Part shown: piece after piece, positions 25,941 to 35,300 of the stretch
How positions within the stretch are numbered: the first letter of the stretch is position 1
Layout: each line of letters begins with the position of its first letter
Source of the DNA: Actinomycetota bacterium
GTDB lineage: Bacteria > Actinomycetota > Nitriliruptoria > Euzebyales > JAHELV01
Length of the DNA stretch: 46,007 nt
Assembly: GCA_019347695.1 (NCBI GenBank)
Contig: JAHWKT010000006.1
Span: 1-46,007, forward strand
Direction of reading: 5' to 3'
Translations under genes and position numbers: made by a program
The notes under the pieces: model-generated
What the model saw: only the letters and a program-made list of their open reading frames with translations
What the model was told of the DNA's origin: nothing
The model's database searches: none

Positions 25941-26081
25941 GCTCGCACGCCTCAGCGCACACCCGGCAGCGGGTTCCACCGCACTCGTCCGCGGGCCGAC
26001 GTGCAGGTTGTGGAGTGATGTCCGTCGCGGCGGGCAAGGTCGACACAACGGTTTCCCACCAGCGACGAGGAAGGCACCGAC

Positions 26082-26381
26082 ATGATGACGGTCATCACCC
26101 ATGTGACGCTACGCGACGGCGCGGCGTCCGAGTGGGACGACGCGATGCGTGCACGGCTCGACGGCGCCATCGCGCACGACGGCTGGATCGGCGGACAGTT
26201 GCTCATACCCCTCGACGCCCCCAACGAGCGCATGATCGTTGGGGTGTGGGACTCCCGCGCCGACTGGGAGGCGTGGCACGACGACGAGACCTTCACCGAG
26301 ACCCGTGAACGGCTCCAGGGTCTGCAGGAACAGCCCGACGAGACACGGTGGTACGAGGTGGCCACGGACGTGCGGCGCTGA
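26082..26381 (+). CDS. ABM-domain (antibiotic biosynthesis monooxygenase-like) small protein
   Basis: A 99-residue single-domain protein with a clear ribosome site (GAGGAAGG, 7 bases from ATG). MTVITHVTLRDGAASEWDDAMRARL, then LLIPLDAPNERMIVGVWDS and DWEAWHDDETF, give the ferredoxin-like alpha/beta pattern of ABM proteins, which work as dimers on quinols or heme, or act only as sensors. The Trp/His pair WEAWH is typical of the second helix. It is divergent from the cyclase gene and may share a control region with it. Confidence 0.8.
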   Translation: MMTVITHVTLRDGAASEWDDAMRARLDGAIAHDGWIGGQLLIPLDAPNERMIVGVWDSRADWEAWHDDETFTETRERLQGLQEQPDETRWYEVATDVRR

Positions 26382-26449
26382 GGCACGGTTGTCCGGAGTC
26401 GTGTCAGCAAGCACGTGCGACGGATGCCGATACCTGGCCTCGTCAGTCG

Positions 26450-28123
26450 CTAGTCGCTGTCCGGCGCGACCGACAGCTTGCGGTGCTCGCGGTTCTCCGG
26501 CTCGAGCATGCTCAGCGGCACCGGCTCGCAGCGGTGCCGGGACACGTAGCTGACGATCAGGATCGTCGCGAGGCTCGCGACCATCGCCAGGGTCCGGAAC
26601 GGGAACAGCGACGCGCCGTCCTCGACCCATGGGTACGGCAGGAACATCGGCAGGCCCAGCGTCGGCTCTCCACCGCCGAACCGGAGAATCACCGCCACCC
26701 ACAGCCCGGCGATGGCACCCCAGCGGTTGGCGTACTTGTAGAACATCGCGCACGTCAGCTGCGGGAACAGCAGGACGTAGACGAAGTCCGAGCACAGGAA
26801 CCACAGCTCGTAGACGCTCTGCACGTTGAGCGCCATGACGGTCGCGGCCACACCGACGATCACGATCAGCCGCTGGATGACCTTCTTGACCTGCGCGTCG
26901 CTGGCGTCGGGCTTGATCATGCGGCGGTAGATGTTCCACCCGCCCATCGACGACGCCGACAGGATCGACGAGTCGACCGACGACATGACCGCCGCGGCCA
27001 CCGCGCCGAGCCCGATCGCGCCCAGCACCGGCGGGGTGAGGTAGCGCAGCGCGTAGGGCAGCACGAGCGCCGGGTTGTCCAGCGGCGGCGCACCGAGCGC
27101 CACCCAGTCCACGTTGAACGCGATGATGCCGATCATCACGGCCGGGACCGCCGCGATCATCGCCAGGAACCCTGCACCGATCGACAGCCACCGCGCAGTA
27201 CTCTCGTCCTTGGCCGACAGCACCCGCTGGAAGTAGACCTGCCACGGGATGCCACCGAAGATCAGCAGCAGCGCGAAATCCCACCAGTTCCAGTAGAAGG
27301 TGCCCCAGTCGGGGTGGTTCCAGCCGGCCAGTGGCGGGAACAGCGCTGCGTAGGTGCCCATGCCCTCGCGGTACGCCTCCCAGGCCGGCGCGAACCCACC
27401 GACCTCCCCGAAAGCGAAGGGCAGGACCAGGAACAACCCGCCGATGATCAGCACGACCTGGATGACGTCGGTGTAGGCGACCGAGTACATGCCGCCGACC
27501 ACGGTGTAGGCGATGGCAACCGCCGCCGACAGGACGATGGAGCTCTGGAAGTCCAGGCCGAGGATCGTGCCGAACGTCGTTCCCAGCGCGGTGAGGATCG
27601 CCGCGCTCCAGAACACCTCGCCGAGCAACGCCGGCAGGTACATGACGCCCGCGGTGTTCTTGCCGAAGCGGATGTCGATGGGGTCGATCATCGTCATGAA
27701 CTCGCCGCGCCGCATCTTCGGCGCGAAGAAGATGCCACCGACGATCAGGCTGAGCGCGTAACCCCACGGCGCCTGGGCCCACGCGAGCCCGAACGAGAAG
27801 ACGGACTCTGCGGTGCCCGCGATGTAGCCGCCGCCCACCCACGTCGCAGTCATCGTCAGCGCAGCGATCCACAACGGCAGCGACCGCCCTGCCACCATCG
27901 TGTCCTCGAGCGTGCCCGAGCGTTTGCCCGCGGTGACTGCGCCGATGTAGTAGAAGATCGCGTAGAACACCAGCATGGCGATGAACCCGCCCCACTGGAT
28001 GTCGGTGTCGCGCAGGATGATGTAGCCGATCGCCAGCACGACGATCGTGACGAACACGCCCCACTTGACGCCCTGGGTCGCAGTCGACTCGTCCTGCGGC
28101 GTGTGCTGCTCGGTTGCGCTCAT
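26450..28123 (-). CDS. Sodium:solute symporter resembling the high-affinity choline transporter (SLC5A7/CHT type)
   Basis: ATG at 28123, with GGAG upstream, gives 557 residues; the ORF extension to 28696 overlaps another gene. It has about 13 hydrophobic helices in the LeuT/SSS fold. The sequence follows animal choline transporter CHT1 as I recall it, with ATWVGGGYIAGTAE, GLAWAQAPWGYALSL, GGMYSVAYTDVIQ, GGIPWQVYFQRVLS and AAAVMSSVDSSILSASSM. The last of these contributes the conserved Na2-site serines. It probably imports choline or a similar quaternary amine with sodium, for osmoprotection or carbon/nitrogen use. No betaine-synthesis gene is in the window. The region upstream holds a 10-bp palindrome. 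Confidence 0.9.
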   Translation of the reverse strand: MSATEQHTPQDESTATQGVKWGVFVTIVVLAIGYIILRDTDIQWGGFIAMLVFYAIFYYIGAVTAGKRSGTLEDTMVAGRSLPLWIAALTMTATWVGGGYIAGTAESVFSFGLAWAQAPWGYALSLIVGGIFFAPKMRRGEFMTMIDPIDIRFGKNTAGVMYLPALLGEVFWSAAILTALGTTFGTILGLDFQSSIVLSAAVAIAYTVVGGMYSVAYTDVIQVVLIIGGLFLVLPFAFGEVGGFAPAWEAYREGMGTYAALFPPLAGWNHPDWGTFYWNWWDFALLLIFGGIPWQVYFQRVLSAKDESTARWLSIGAGFLAMIAAVPAVMIGIIAFNVDWVALGAPPLDNPALVLPYALRYLTPPVLGAIGLGAVAAAVMSSVDSSILSASSMGGWNIYRRMIKPDASDAQVKKVIQRLIVIVGVAATVMALNVQSVYELWFLCSDFVYVLLFPQLTCAMFYKYANRWGAIAGLWVAVILRFGGGEPTLGLPMFLPYPWVEDGASLFPFRTLAMVASLATILIVSYVSRHRCEPVPLSMLEPENREHRKLSVAPDSD

Positions 28124-28260
28124 CGCCGGCTCCGATCCCCTGAAAGGCACGCCGAAGATGCCATTTTCTGCAAGCCTTGGCTGGCAGGCCCGGTCTGTCA
28201 AGGCCTCACGCGGGGAAGCGCAAGGCTGCCGGCGCTGGCGTCCGGTGTGTAGCTCGGTCC

Positions 28261-28270
28261 CCGATATCGG
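28261..28270. promoter_or_regulatory. 10-bp palindrome upstream of the symporter gene
   Basis: CCGATATCGG is a perfect palindrome, with a related half (CCGATACC) ten bases on. It lies in the 200-base gap before the symporter (minus strand) and downstream of the secreted-protein gene. It could be an operator. The evidence is only its symmetry. Confidence 0.25.
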
Positions 28271-28323
28271 AGACCGATACCACGCATCGGCGCGGACGTG
28301 CTGGCGCTGCGGGGGTGGCCGGG

Positions 28324-29289
28324 CTACTGAACGAGCGCCTGTACCTCGGCGACACGGACCGCCTCGGTCGCCTGACTGGTCAGCTCGCCGAGCGCTCCCC
28401 CGTCGCCGTCGGATCCCGTCCACGACGCATCCCAGACGACGGTGACGGTGATGTCGTACGCCTCGTCGGGCTGGCTGGCCGATGAGTGGCGGTAGGTGTA
28501 CTTGCAGTCGGTCGCCTCGGGCTGTCCGGCGAACCGCGGGCGGTACACGCGACCGGGACCGTCGCACGTCACGACGCTGCCGTTGCCCATGTCCCACTCC
28601 ACCCGGACCGGCCTCGCCGTGACGGTCGCCGACACCGGTCCTGCTGCCGCGGTGCGGTCCTGCGGTCCCCACTGCGACCGGTCGATCCACATCCACGATG
28701 GCAACTGCACGACGTGGTCATCGCCCGGGCTCATGCCGATCAACGGTGACGGCAGCGTCAGTTCCGCGAGCGCGAACTCGGCGAGCGTCGCGGACGACAC
28801 GGTGATGGTGGTCGTCGCCCCGGTGGTCAGCTCATCGGCGGGAATGGTGCCGGTGACCTCCCCGGTCACCGGGTCCCGCACGACGATCTCGCCGGTGCCG
28901 AACAACTCGGCGGTCTGTCCGCCTTCGTATCCGCCGTAGCCCGGGCAGACGTGGCCGTAGCGAAGTTGCCCGCTGGCGCTCGCGACGATGTGGTTGTAGC
29001 ACCCGGGCAACGCCGACCGACTCGACCGCGCGCGGCGCTCCGACACGGCCGCCGCGGGACTCCCCCGCTGGCTCTCGGCAGCCGACACCAGCTGCTGCGA
29101 GACCCCCCGTGTACCAAACTCAACAGCCTCGACCTGCCGCTTGTACGCCGCCTGCGCCGACGGCCTGGCTCCAGCTGCGACAAAGCCGCTTGTTTCCGCG
29201 GATGTCTCCGCTACCTGGGCGGAGACAGACCCTGGCGCAGCCAAGCCTATGAGTGCGGTTACCAGTACTGCTATTCGGGTGACGTGCAT
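28324..29289 (-). CDS. Secreted PKD-like protein of unknown function
   Basis: ATG at 29289 (GAGAGA upstream), 321 residues. It overlaps the 3' end of the upstream lipoprotein gene by 19 bases. A signal peptide is clear (TRIAVLVTALIGLAAPGSVSAQ, cleavage after SA). The mature protein has the PKD-like beta-sandwich stretch VEWDMGNGSVVTCDGPG followed by DCKYTYRHSSASQPDEAYDITVTVVW, with Cys pairs likely forming disulfides outside the cell. Similar secreted proteins occur in Streptomyces, often next to a lipoprotein. Function is unknown. The coupling suggests that the two products act together at the cell surface. Confidence 0.75.
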   Translation of the reverse strand: MHVTRIAVLVTALIGLAAPGSVSAQVAETSAETSGFVAAGARPSAQAAYKRQVEAVEFGTRGVSQQLVSAAESQRGSPAAAVSERRARSSRSALPGCYNHIVASASGQLRYGHVCPGYGGYEGGQTAELFGTGEIVVRDPVTGEVTGTIPADELTTGATTTITVSSATLAEFALAELTLPSPLIGMSPGDDHVVQLPSWMWIDRSQWGPQDRTAAAGPVSATVTARPVRVEWDMGNGSVVTCDGPGRVYRPRFAGQPEATDCKYTYRHSSASQPDEAYDITVTVVWDASWTGSDGDGGALGELTSQATEAVRVAEVQALVQ

Positions 29290-30356
29290 TCGTTCAGTCT
29301 CTCTTCGATCACCGAAACGCTCGCGACCCTCCACTTGCCGCCACGATGTACAACGTCGGCGGCGTCGAGTCGGTAGGTTCCGGCGTCCGAGTTAGGTGAC
29401 GCCGGTGCATCCAGGTTTGCGTCGACCATCGCGTTGGCGCCGACTGTCACGCAGTCGTAGACGAATACCGACTCGTCCGAGTCCAGTGTCGAGATAGCCC
29501 ATGGATCGCGTGAACTTGGTTCGCCGCGGAAGGCCTTGCCCTCGGCGGCCAGTTCGGATGCGAACTCGCGGGCGGCGGACAACTGTGGGTCGACGGCGGT
29601 AGCAGCGAGTGCGGGAAGGTCCGGATCGGCCGGGCCCGTCCGACCGAGACCCAGCGCCGTGTCGTACGCCTCGCGGAAGGCTTCGTAGGCGGCGACGGCC
29701 TGTTGGGCGAGGTCGTCGGGGACGCAGCTCGGTGGGGCGGGGCCCTGGGCGGGGCCGCGGAGGAAGGGCGGATCGTCGGGTGGGGGCGGGACCGACCCGC
29801 TGCCGTCGCGCAGCGGCACCTTGAGGTTGCTGACGATCCACTCGCCGTCGCGCTGCTCGACCGTCGCTGTGACCGGCTGGCGCCACCCGGTGCGTTCGGT
29901 GATCACGCGGTCGGGATCGTCCGCGGCGACCTGCTCGAGATCGTTGAGCACGCAATCGGACACGGTGGCGACCGAGCCATCGCCGTCGATCTCGACGTCC
30001 GCAGTGGTCGCGGACGGCACCAGACCGCCGCTCACGACCACGTCGTCCTCGCGGTTCGCCCGCAGCCGCCGCCTCGCGTGCTCCAAGGCCTGATCGCTGG
30101 CCACCGCTGTAAGCTGCCCGTCATCCGCCCTGCCTTCCGACATCGCATCGACCGTCGTCGACAGGTACCGCTCGTACGCGTCGAGCGCCGCCTGCCGCGG
30201 TGTCGCGGGCGCCGACGTCGCGACCGGCGGCACTGACGGGAGGGGTGACACACGATCCGACGGTGTGGGTGCCACTACCTGGGACGCCCCGGACGTGCAG
30301 GCGGCAGCGATCACCACCACCGCGACCAGCAGCGCAAGGCGGAACCTCGTCGTCAC
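29271..30356 (-). CDS. Lipoprotein, partner of the secreted PKD-like protein
   Basis: I use GTG at 30356, preceded by GGTGGAG, giving 361 residues; the 81 residues added by the ORF start look non-coding. It has an N-terminal lipoprotein signal (LALLVAVVVIAAAC, lipobox AAAC). A Pro/Ser/Thr linker follows, then two similar halves beginning RQAALDAYERYLSTTVDAM and QAVAAYEAFREAYDTALGL. Each half has a beta-rich NTF2/SnoaL-like continuation (TATVEQRDGEWIVSNLKV, VHRGGKWRVASVSVIEE). An internal duplication is therefore likely. Anchored on the outer face of the membrane. Role unknown. Confidence 0.75.
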   Translation of the reverse strand: MTTRFRLALLVAVVVIAAACTSGASQVVAPTPSDRVSPLPSVPPVATSAPATPRQAALDAYERYLSTTVDAMSEGRADDGQLTAVASDQALEHARRRLRANREDDVVVSGGLVPSATTADVEIDGDGSVATVSDCVLNDLEQVAADDPDRVITERTGWRQPVTATVEQRDGEWIVSNLKVPLRDGSGSVPPPPDDPPFLRGPAQGPAPPSCVPDDLAQQAVAAYEAFREAYDTALGLGRTGPADPDLPALAATAVDPQLSAAREFASELAAEGKAFRGEPSSRDPWAISTLDSDESVFVYDCVTVGANAMVDANLDAPASPNSDAGTYRLDAADVVHRGGKWRVASVSVIEERLNECTSPE

Positions 30357-30578
30357 GGAGCTCCACCCTCCCGTCACGCGGTCTCGCCCCTCCCGTCCGC
30401 CGCGCTCCCGCGTGCCGTGCTGCGGCGAATTGGCATGGCAGCTTACAGGAGACCATGACACGAAGCGACTCCACTGGCTCGACCGCCCGGGCAAGTGCGC
30501 CCGACGCCGCACCGACGTGTGCGCAACCAGCTGTCGGGTAAGAAGGTCCGGCGCATCATCACTATTGAGGAGTACGCC

Positions 30579-30779
30579 ATGGCTGACCAGCATGACCACA
30601 AGAGCGAAGAGATGAAGGGCCGCACGAAGGAGGCCGCGGGCTCGCTGACGGGCGACGAGGACCTCAAGCGTGAGGGCAAGGTCGACCAGAAGAGCGCAAC
30701 GGTCAAGGACAAGGTCAGCGACGCCGCGGACCGTGTCAAGGACGCCCTGACGAGCGACGACGACTCGCGCAGCCGCTAG
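30579..30779 (+). CDS. CsbD-family stress protein
   Basis: A 66-residue highly charged protein with GAGGAG before the ATG at 30579. MKGRTKEAAGSLTGDEDLKREGK and VKDKVSDAADRVKDAL are the CsbD repeats. Such proteins are abundant, hydrophilic and induced by general stress in many bacteria; the molecular function is not settled. The ORF start at 30495 adds an Arg/Pro-rich leader that I reject. Confidence 0.85.
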   Translation: MADQHDHKSEEMKGRTKEAAGSLTGDEDLKREGKVDQKSATVKDKVSDAADRVKDALTSDDDSRSR

Positions 30780-30799
30780 ACCGTTCGAGCAGCGCGGAC

Positions 30800-31318
30800 A
30801 TGGCCGGGATCAGCGCACTCCAACTTGCCGTATCGGCCGTGGATCCGCTGCTCGACGACCTGCGGACCATGGTGCCAGCGGGCTCGGCCGTGCTCGAACC
30901 CGCCCACATCTCGTTCGGCTACCCGTGGATGGAACCGTCCGCAGGAAGGGCAGTGATCGACGACGTCGCCGAGGCGCTGGCCCGTGAGGCACCGTTCGAC
31001 ATCGAGCTCGCGGGTCCACGCCGCTTCGACCCGGATCCCAAGGGTCGGGTCACGGTGTGGCTGGAGCCCTATCCGGCGGCGGCGATCCATGCGCTCAACT
31101 GGGTGATCGCCGACGCGTCCGGCCACGACGTCGATGACTTCACACCACACTGCAGCCTCGTCCGCCTGCAGGCCGGAATCGAACCGGGTCCGCTCGAGCG
31201 GCTGGTTCATCAGCGACTGCCGCTGCGTGCGCGGCTCGACCGGGTCGAGTTCCACACCCGCGATGACGATGTGTGGCGACTCGAGCGCAGCCTCCCGTTG
31301 GGATCCACCCCGGCATGA
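30800..31318 (+). CDS. 2'-5' RNA ligase-like 2H phosphoesterase
   Basis: A 172-residue protein with the two His-x-Ser motifs of the 2H superfamily: EPAHISFGYP (about residue 36) and TPHCSLVRL (about residue 115). These histidines would catalyse hydrolysis or ligation of 2',3'-cyclic phosphates in RNA or nucleotides. Length and spacing fit the family. Its stop overlaps the start of the dehalogenase-like gene (ATGA, 4 bases), so they form an operon. The substrate is unknown. Confidence 0.8.
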   Translation: MAGISALQLAVSAVDPLLDDLRTMVPAGSAVLEPAHISFGYPWMEPSAGRAVIDDVAEALAREAPFDIELAGPRRFDPDPKGRVTVWLEPYPAAAIHALNWVIADASGHDVDDFTPHCSLVRLQAGIEPGPLERLVHQRLPLRARLDRVEFHTRDDDVWRLERSLPLGSTPA

Positions 31319-32043
31319 CGCTGCGGATTGCCGATGAGTTCGCGTCCTATCGCGCACTGAGCTTCGACTGCTACGGCACCCTGATCGACTGGGAGAGCGG
31401 GATCGCCGGCGCGCTTCGCCCGTGGGCGAGCCGGCACGGTCTGGAGGTGTCGCGCGAACAGCTGCTCGCGGCGTTCTCGGCCACCGAGACGGTCGTGCAG
31501 TCCGAGCAGCCGACAGCCCGGTACCCGGACATTCTCGCCGAGGTGCTGCGTCGCATCGGCGCGCAGCTCGGCGTGGGCGTGTCGGCGACCGAGGCCGCGA
31601 CCTTTGGAGCGTCGGCCGGTGACTGGCCGGCGTTCACCGACTCGTCGAACGCGCTCCGCCGTCTGCAGTCACGTTTCATGCTGATCGTCCTGTCCAACGT
31701 GGACCGGCGGTCCTTTGCAAGCTCGAGCCGCCGGCTCGGCGTCGACTTCGATCGGGTGATCACCGCTGAGGACGTCGGCTCGTACAAGCCGGCACCTCGC
31801 AACTTCGAGGCGCTGCTCGAGCACCTCACCGACCTGGAGGTGCAGCCCGACCAACTGCTCCACGTCGCCGAGAGCCTCTACCACGATCACGCACCGGCCC
31901 ACGCCGTGGGGCTGCGGTCGGTGTGGATCCACCGCCGTCACGCGCTCGACGGATTCGGTGCGACCCCGCCGCCACAGCACGACGTGGAACCCGACTGGCG
32001 GTTCGAGTCGATGGCTGCGTTCGCGGACGCGGCAGGTGTGTAA
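31315..32043 (+). CDS. HAD-superfamily hydrolase, type II haloacid dehalogenase-like
   Basis: From ATG 31315, which overlaps the previous stop, 242 residues. Motif I is LSFDCYGTLIDWESG, with Asp as nucleophile and the DxYGTL pattern of L-2-haloacid dehalogenases. Motif II is LIVLSNVDR, motif III has the Lys in DVGSYKPAPRNF, and motif IV is HVAESLYHDHAPAHAVGL. This is the (S)-2-haloacid dehalogenase branch of the family, in which Asp attacks C-halogen bonds, but many members act on phosphates. A true dehalogenase function is not proven. Confidence 0.88.
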   Translation: MTLRIADEFASYRALSFDCYGTLIDWESGIAGALRPWASRHGLEVSREQLLAAFSATETVVQSEQPTARYPDILAEVLRRIGAQLGVGVSATEAATFGASAGDWPAFTDSSNALRRLQSRFMLIVLSNVDRRSFASSSRRLGVDFDRVITAEDVGSYKPAPRNFEALLEHLTDLEVQPDQLLHVAESLYHDHAPAHAVGLRSVWIHRRHALDGFGATPPPQHDVEPDWRFESMAAFADAAGV

Positions 32044-32112
32044 GAGCTTGCGCCGGTAGGAGGCTCGATGAGTGAGCGTGACCAGGTGGATGCGTCGCGA
32101 GGCGGCGGAGGA

Positions 32113-32135
32113 GCACGTACCGGGGTTGTACGTGC
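32113..32135. terminator. Perfect 8-bp hairpin after the haloacid dehalogenase-like gene
   Basis: GCACGTAC and GTACGTGC pair exactly around a 7-base loop (cggggtt), about 70 bases past the stop. It may end the 2H/HAD transcript, or be an operator for the large EAL-GGDEF gene downstream. Confidence 0.4.
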
Positions 32136-32374
32136 GACGACGGCAACGACGTGAGGGGATGCAGTCCCCCGAGGTCACGCGCGAGCCGAGCAGCCCTACC
32201 GGCGCGAGCTCTAAGCTAAGAGAAACTCGGCCCCGACGTGCGGCCGAACGGCGCTCATGGTCACGTGGCCGACGCCGACAGACATGGAATGCGCATGCGC
32301 GAACCGATGCCATGCGGGCAGCCGCGGGTGCCGTCGGCAGACGGCCTTGACGGGAGGACGAGAGACAGCACCTG
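32136..32374. other. Leader region of the EAL-GGDEF gene
   Basis: This is the rest of the 331-base gap. It contains a less GC-rich patch (CTCTAAGCTAAGAGAAACT near 32211) that could hold the promoter. I looked for a c-di-GMP riboswitch and did not recognise its conserved core. No ORF here looks real. Confidence 0.3.
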
Positions 32375-35300
32375 ATGGTCGGCATCATCGCGACACCAGA
32401 ATGCGGCGCCGGCGCGCGACGAGCGCCGGACGCCGACGGCGCCTGCCGGGGCACGCCGCTGGCCGACCTGGTGCACCGCGGCTACACGAGCCCGGCCGCT
32501 CGTGCCCTGACCGGCGCCGCCGCACACCTGCGGGACGGCCTGTGCGCCGGCGGCCTCCAGATCCACTACCAGCCGATCGTCTCGCTGCCGGATGCACGCC
32601 TGCTCGGCTTCGAGGCGCTCGCCAGGCTGCGGACCAGCGACGGCGGGGTCGTGGCACCTGACCGATTCATCACGCTGGCGGAGTCGTCGGGCCTGATGGT
32701 CCCCCTCGGCCTGGAGGTGCTGGCGGCCGCCACGGCGACGTTGGCGCAGTGGCGCCGTGAGCCGGCGTTCGCGGGCTTGTATGTCAGCATCAACGTGTCG
32801 CCCGTCCAGTTGACCGACGCTGCGTTCACCACCGCGGTCGGCGACGTCCTGCGCACCTACGCGCTGCCGGCTTCGGCGATGGTGCTCGAGGTGACCGAGA
32901 GCAGCATCGCCGACAGCGACGCCGTCGAGGCGATGGGCGTCGTCGAGGCGACGGGCGTCCGCCTCGCGCTGGACGACTTCGGCACCGGCTTCGCCACGCT
33001 CGACAGCCTCAAGCGCCTTCCGGTCCAGATCCTCAAGCTCGACCGCACCTTCGTCAGCGGCATCGGCGACGGCGGGCCGGACCGGGTGATCGTGCGCAAC
33101 GTGCTCGACCTCGCCTACGAGCTCGACCTGTTGGTGGTCGCCGAGGGTGTCGAGACCCACGCCCAGGCTGCGAGCCTGGCCGCCTGGGGCTGCGCCGCCG
33201 CACAGGGCTGGCTGTTCGGCAGGCCCGCGCCCGCCGACCGGGTGACCGTGCCCGCGGAGACCGCCAACGGTCCGACGGCGGTCACGCCACGCCACGCGCA
33301 GCACGCCGAGCGCGCGGCGATCGCCGCGATCGCGCACGTGCTGGCACTGACCGACGAGGACGACGGCGAACAGCGGGCGCTCGTGCACGCGGTGGCGACC
33401 GGGATCGGCAAGGCGATGCGGTTGCCGGCACTCACGGTCGACGAGATCGGCCTGATCGCGCTGTGCCATGACGTCGCGCGGCTGCAGCCGCTGTGGCCGG
33501 AGCGCGATGACGGCACGGTGCTGCCAGCGGTGCTGCGGCCCCTGATCGACCGGCAGTGGGAACCCGACGACCATGGGTTGGCGGCACACGTGGTCACCGT
33601 CGCCACCACCGTCGTCACCGCGGCGGGCGCGCGTCCCACCGGCGGCCCAGAGCGGCTCGCCGAGGCGCTGGGCGCTGCGGCGCTCGACGAACCGCGCGGT
33701 ATCGCCCAGGCCATGCGCCAGCTCGCCGGCGACCTGCCCACCCTGTCTCCCGCGATGCGGGACCTGGCGCGCCTGCAGTCAACACTGTCGGACCCGGTAC
33801 AGTCGGTCGACGCTCGTCTGCACACGCTGCGCTCGCTGTCGTACGCGATCGACCCTGGCGGTGGCTTCCGCGATCTGGTCGGGGTGCTCGCCGACGAGGC
33901 CTGCGGGATCATCGGCGCCGCCTCGCTGTCGCTCGGCCGCTGGGAACGTGACGAGGGCGTCCTGCGTGTGCTGGTCAACGTCGGCCACCACAGCGCCACC
34001 CAGGAGCGCTTTCCGGACGACGAGGTCCATGCGATGGCCGAGTACGTGACGGCCAGTCGCATGCTGGCGGCGGGGCTGCCGCGCCTCGAGCGCCTGTCCG
34101 ACGCTGACGGCGATCCGGCCGTGCATGCCCGGCTGGCCGAGCGAGGGAGGGGCTCGTGCGTCGCGGTTCCGGTCTACACCGCGGATCGGCTGTGGGGGGA
34201 GCTGTACGTCACGACCGAGGTCGACGAGCCGCCGTTCACGGCGCGTGACACCGAGCTGTTGACGACCGTCGCCGACATCCTGGGTGGGGCGCTCGCGCAC
34301 GGCGAGCAGCTCGACCGGATGGCGCGGCTGGCATTCGAGGATCCGCTGACGGGCCTGGCCAACCGCCGGGCGATCGACGACCGGCTCGAGCAGGTGCTGC
34401 GCACCACCGACGCGCCGGTGACGGTCGTGATGCTCGACGTCAACGGCCTCAAGCAGGTCAACGACGAGTACGGACACCCGACCGGCGATCGCGCGCTGTG
34501 CGCGGTGGCCGACGCGCTGAGCACCGCGACACTGGAGGAGTCGGATGCCACGAGCGCGCGGCTCGGAGGCGACGAGTTCTGCGTCGTCGTGTTCGGCGAC
34601 GACGGCAGCGCCGCAGAGCGCATCATCCGACGGACGGGCGAGCAGCTGCGCGAAGCGCCGGCACCGCAGGTGACGATCTCCGCCGGCGTGGCGACGTCGG
34701 GAGGTGTGGGCCGGACGGTGCGCGCGCTGTTCACCACGGCCGACAAGGCCCAGTACGAGGCGAAGCGTTCCGGTCGTCTACTGCAGTTCGTCGACGTCGC
34801 CGAGCGCCCAGCGGGGCGTTCGAAGGATCCCGACCACCGAGGTGGACCGCGCACCGACGCGGCCGACACCAGCGGCACCCCTGTGGAGATCGTTTCGGGC
34901 CGGGTGGTGGACAGGCTCGGCCGACGTGGCACCACGCCGGTCTTCGATGTGCTGGAAGCGGTCGCCGACGTGATGGCCGACGCCTGCGACCTGAGCCGCT
35001 GGTCGCTGTCACGGGTCGACGACGACGGGGGGATCCGCACCCAGCGACTCCGCGTGCGGCGCGTCCGGCCGGTCTCTTACCATCGCAACGTCGTGCCGCC
35101 CGAGGACGAGTTCTACCTGCTCGACGACTACCCGCTCACCAGGGCGGCGATCGAACGCGGTGCGCCGTTCTGGGTCCACGTCGACCGCGACGACCACGAC
35201 CCCGCGGAGCGTGCGGTGCTCGACAACGACGGCATGACGGCCGTGGTCGGCCTGGGTGGCCAGGACAGCGACGGCGGGTGGCTGCTGGAGCTGTACGCCG

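Noticed and set aside
26348-28252. 634-residue plus-strand ORF opposite the symporter
   Set aside because: Charged Arg/Asp/His-rich shadow with no hydrophobic pattern or motif.
32044-32374. Possible c-di-GMP riboswitch ahead of the EAL-GGDEF gene
   Set aside because: The conserved riboswitch core was not found; only a hairpin and an AT-richer patch are visible.
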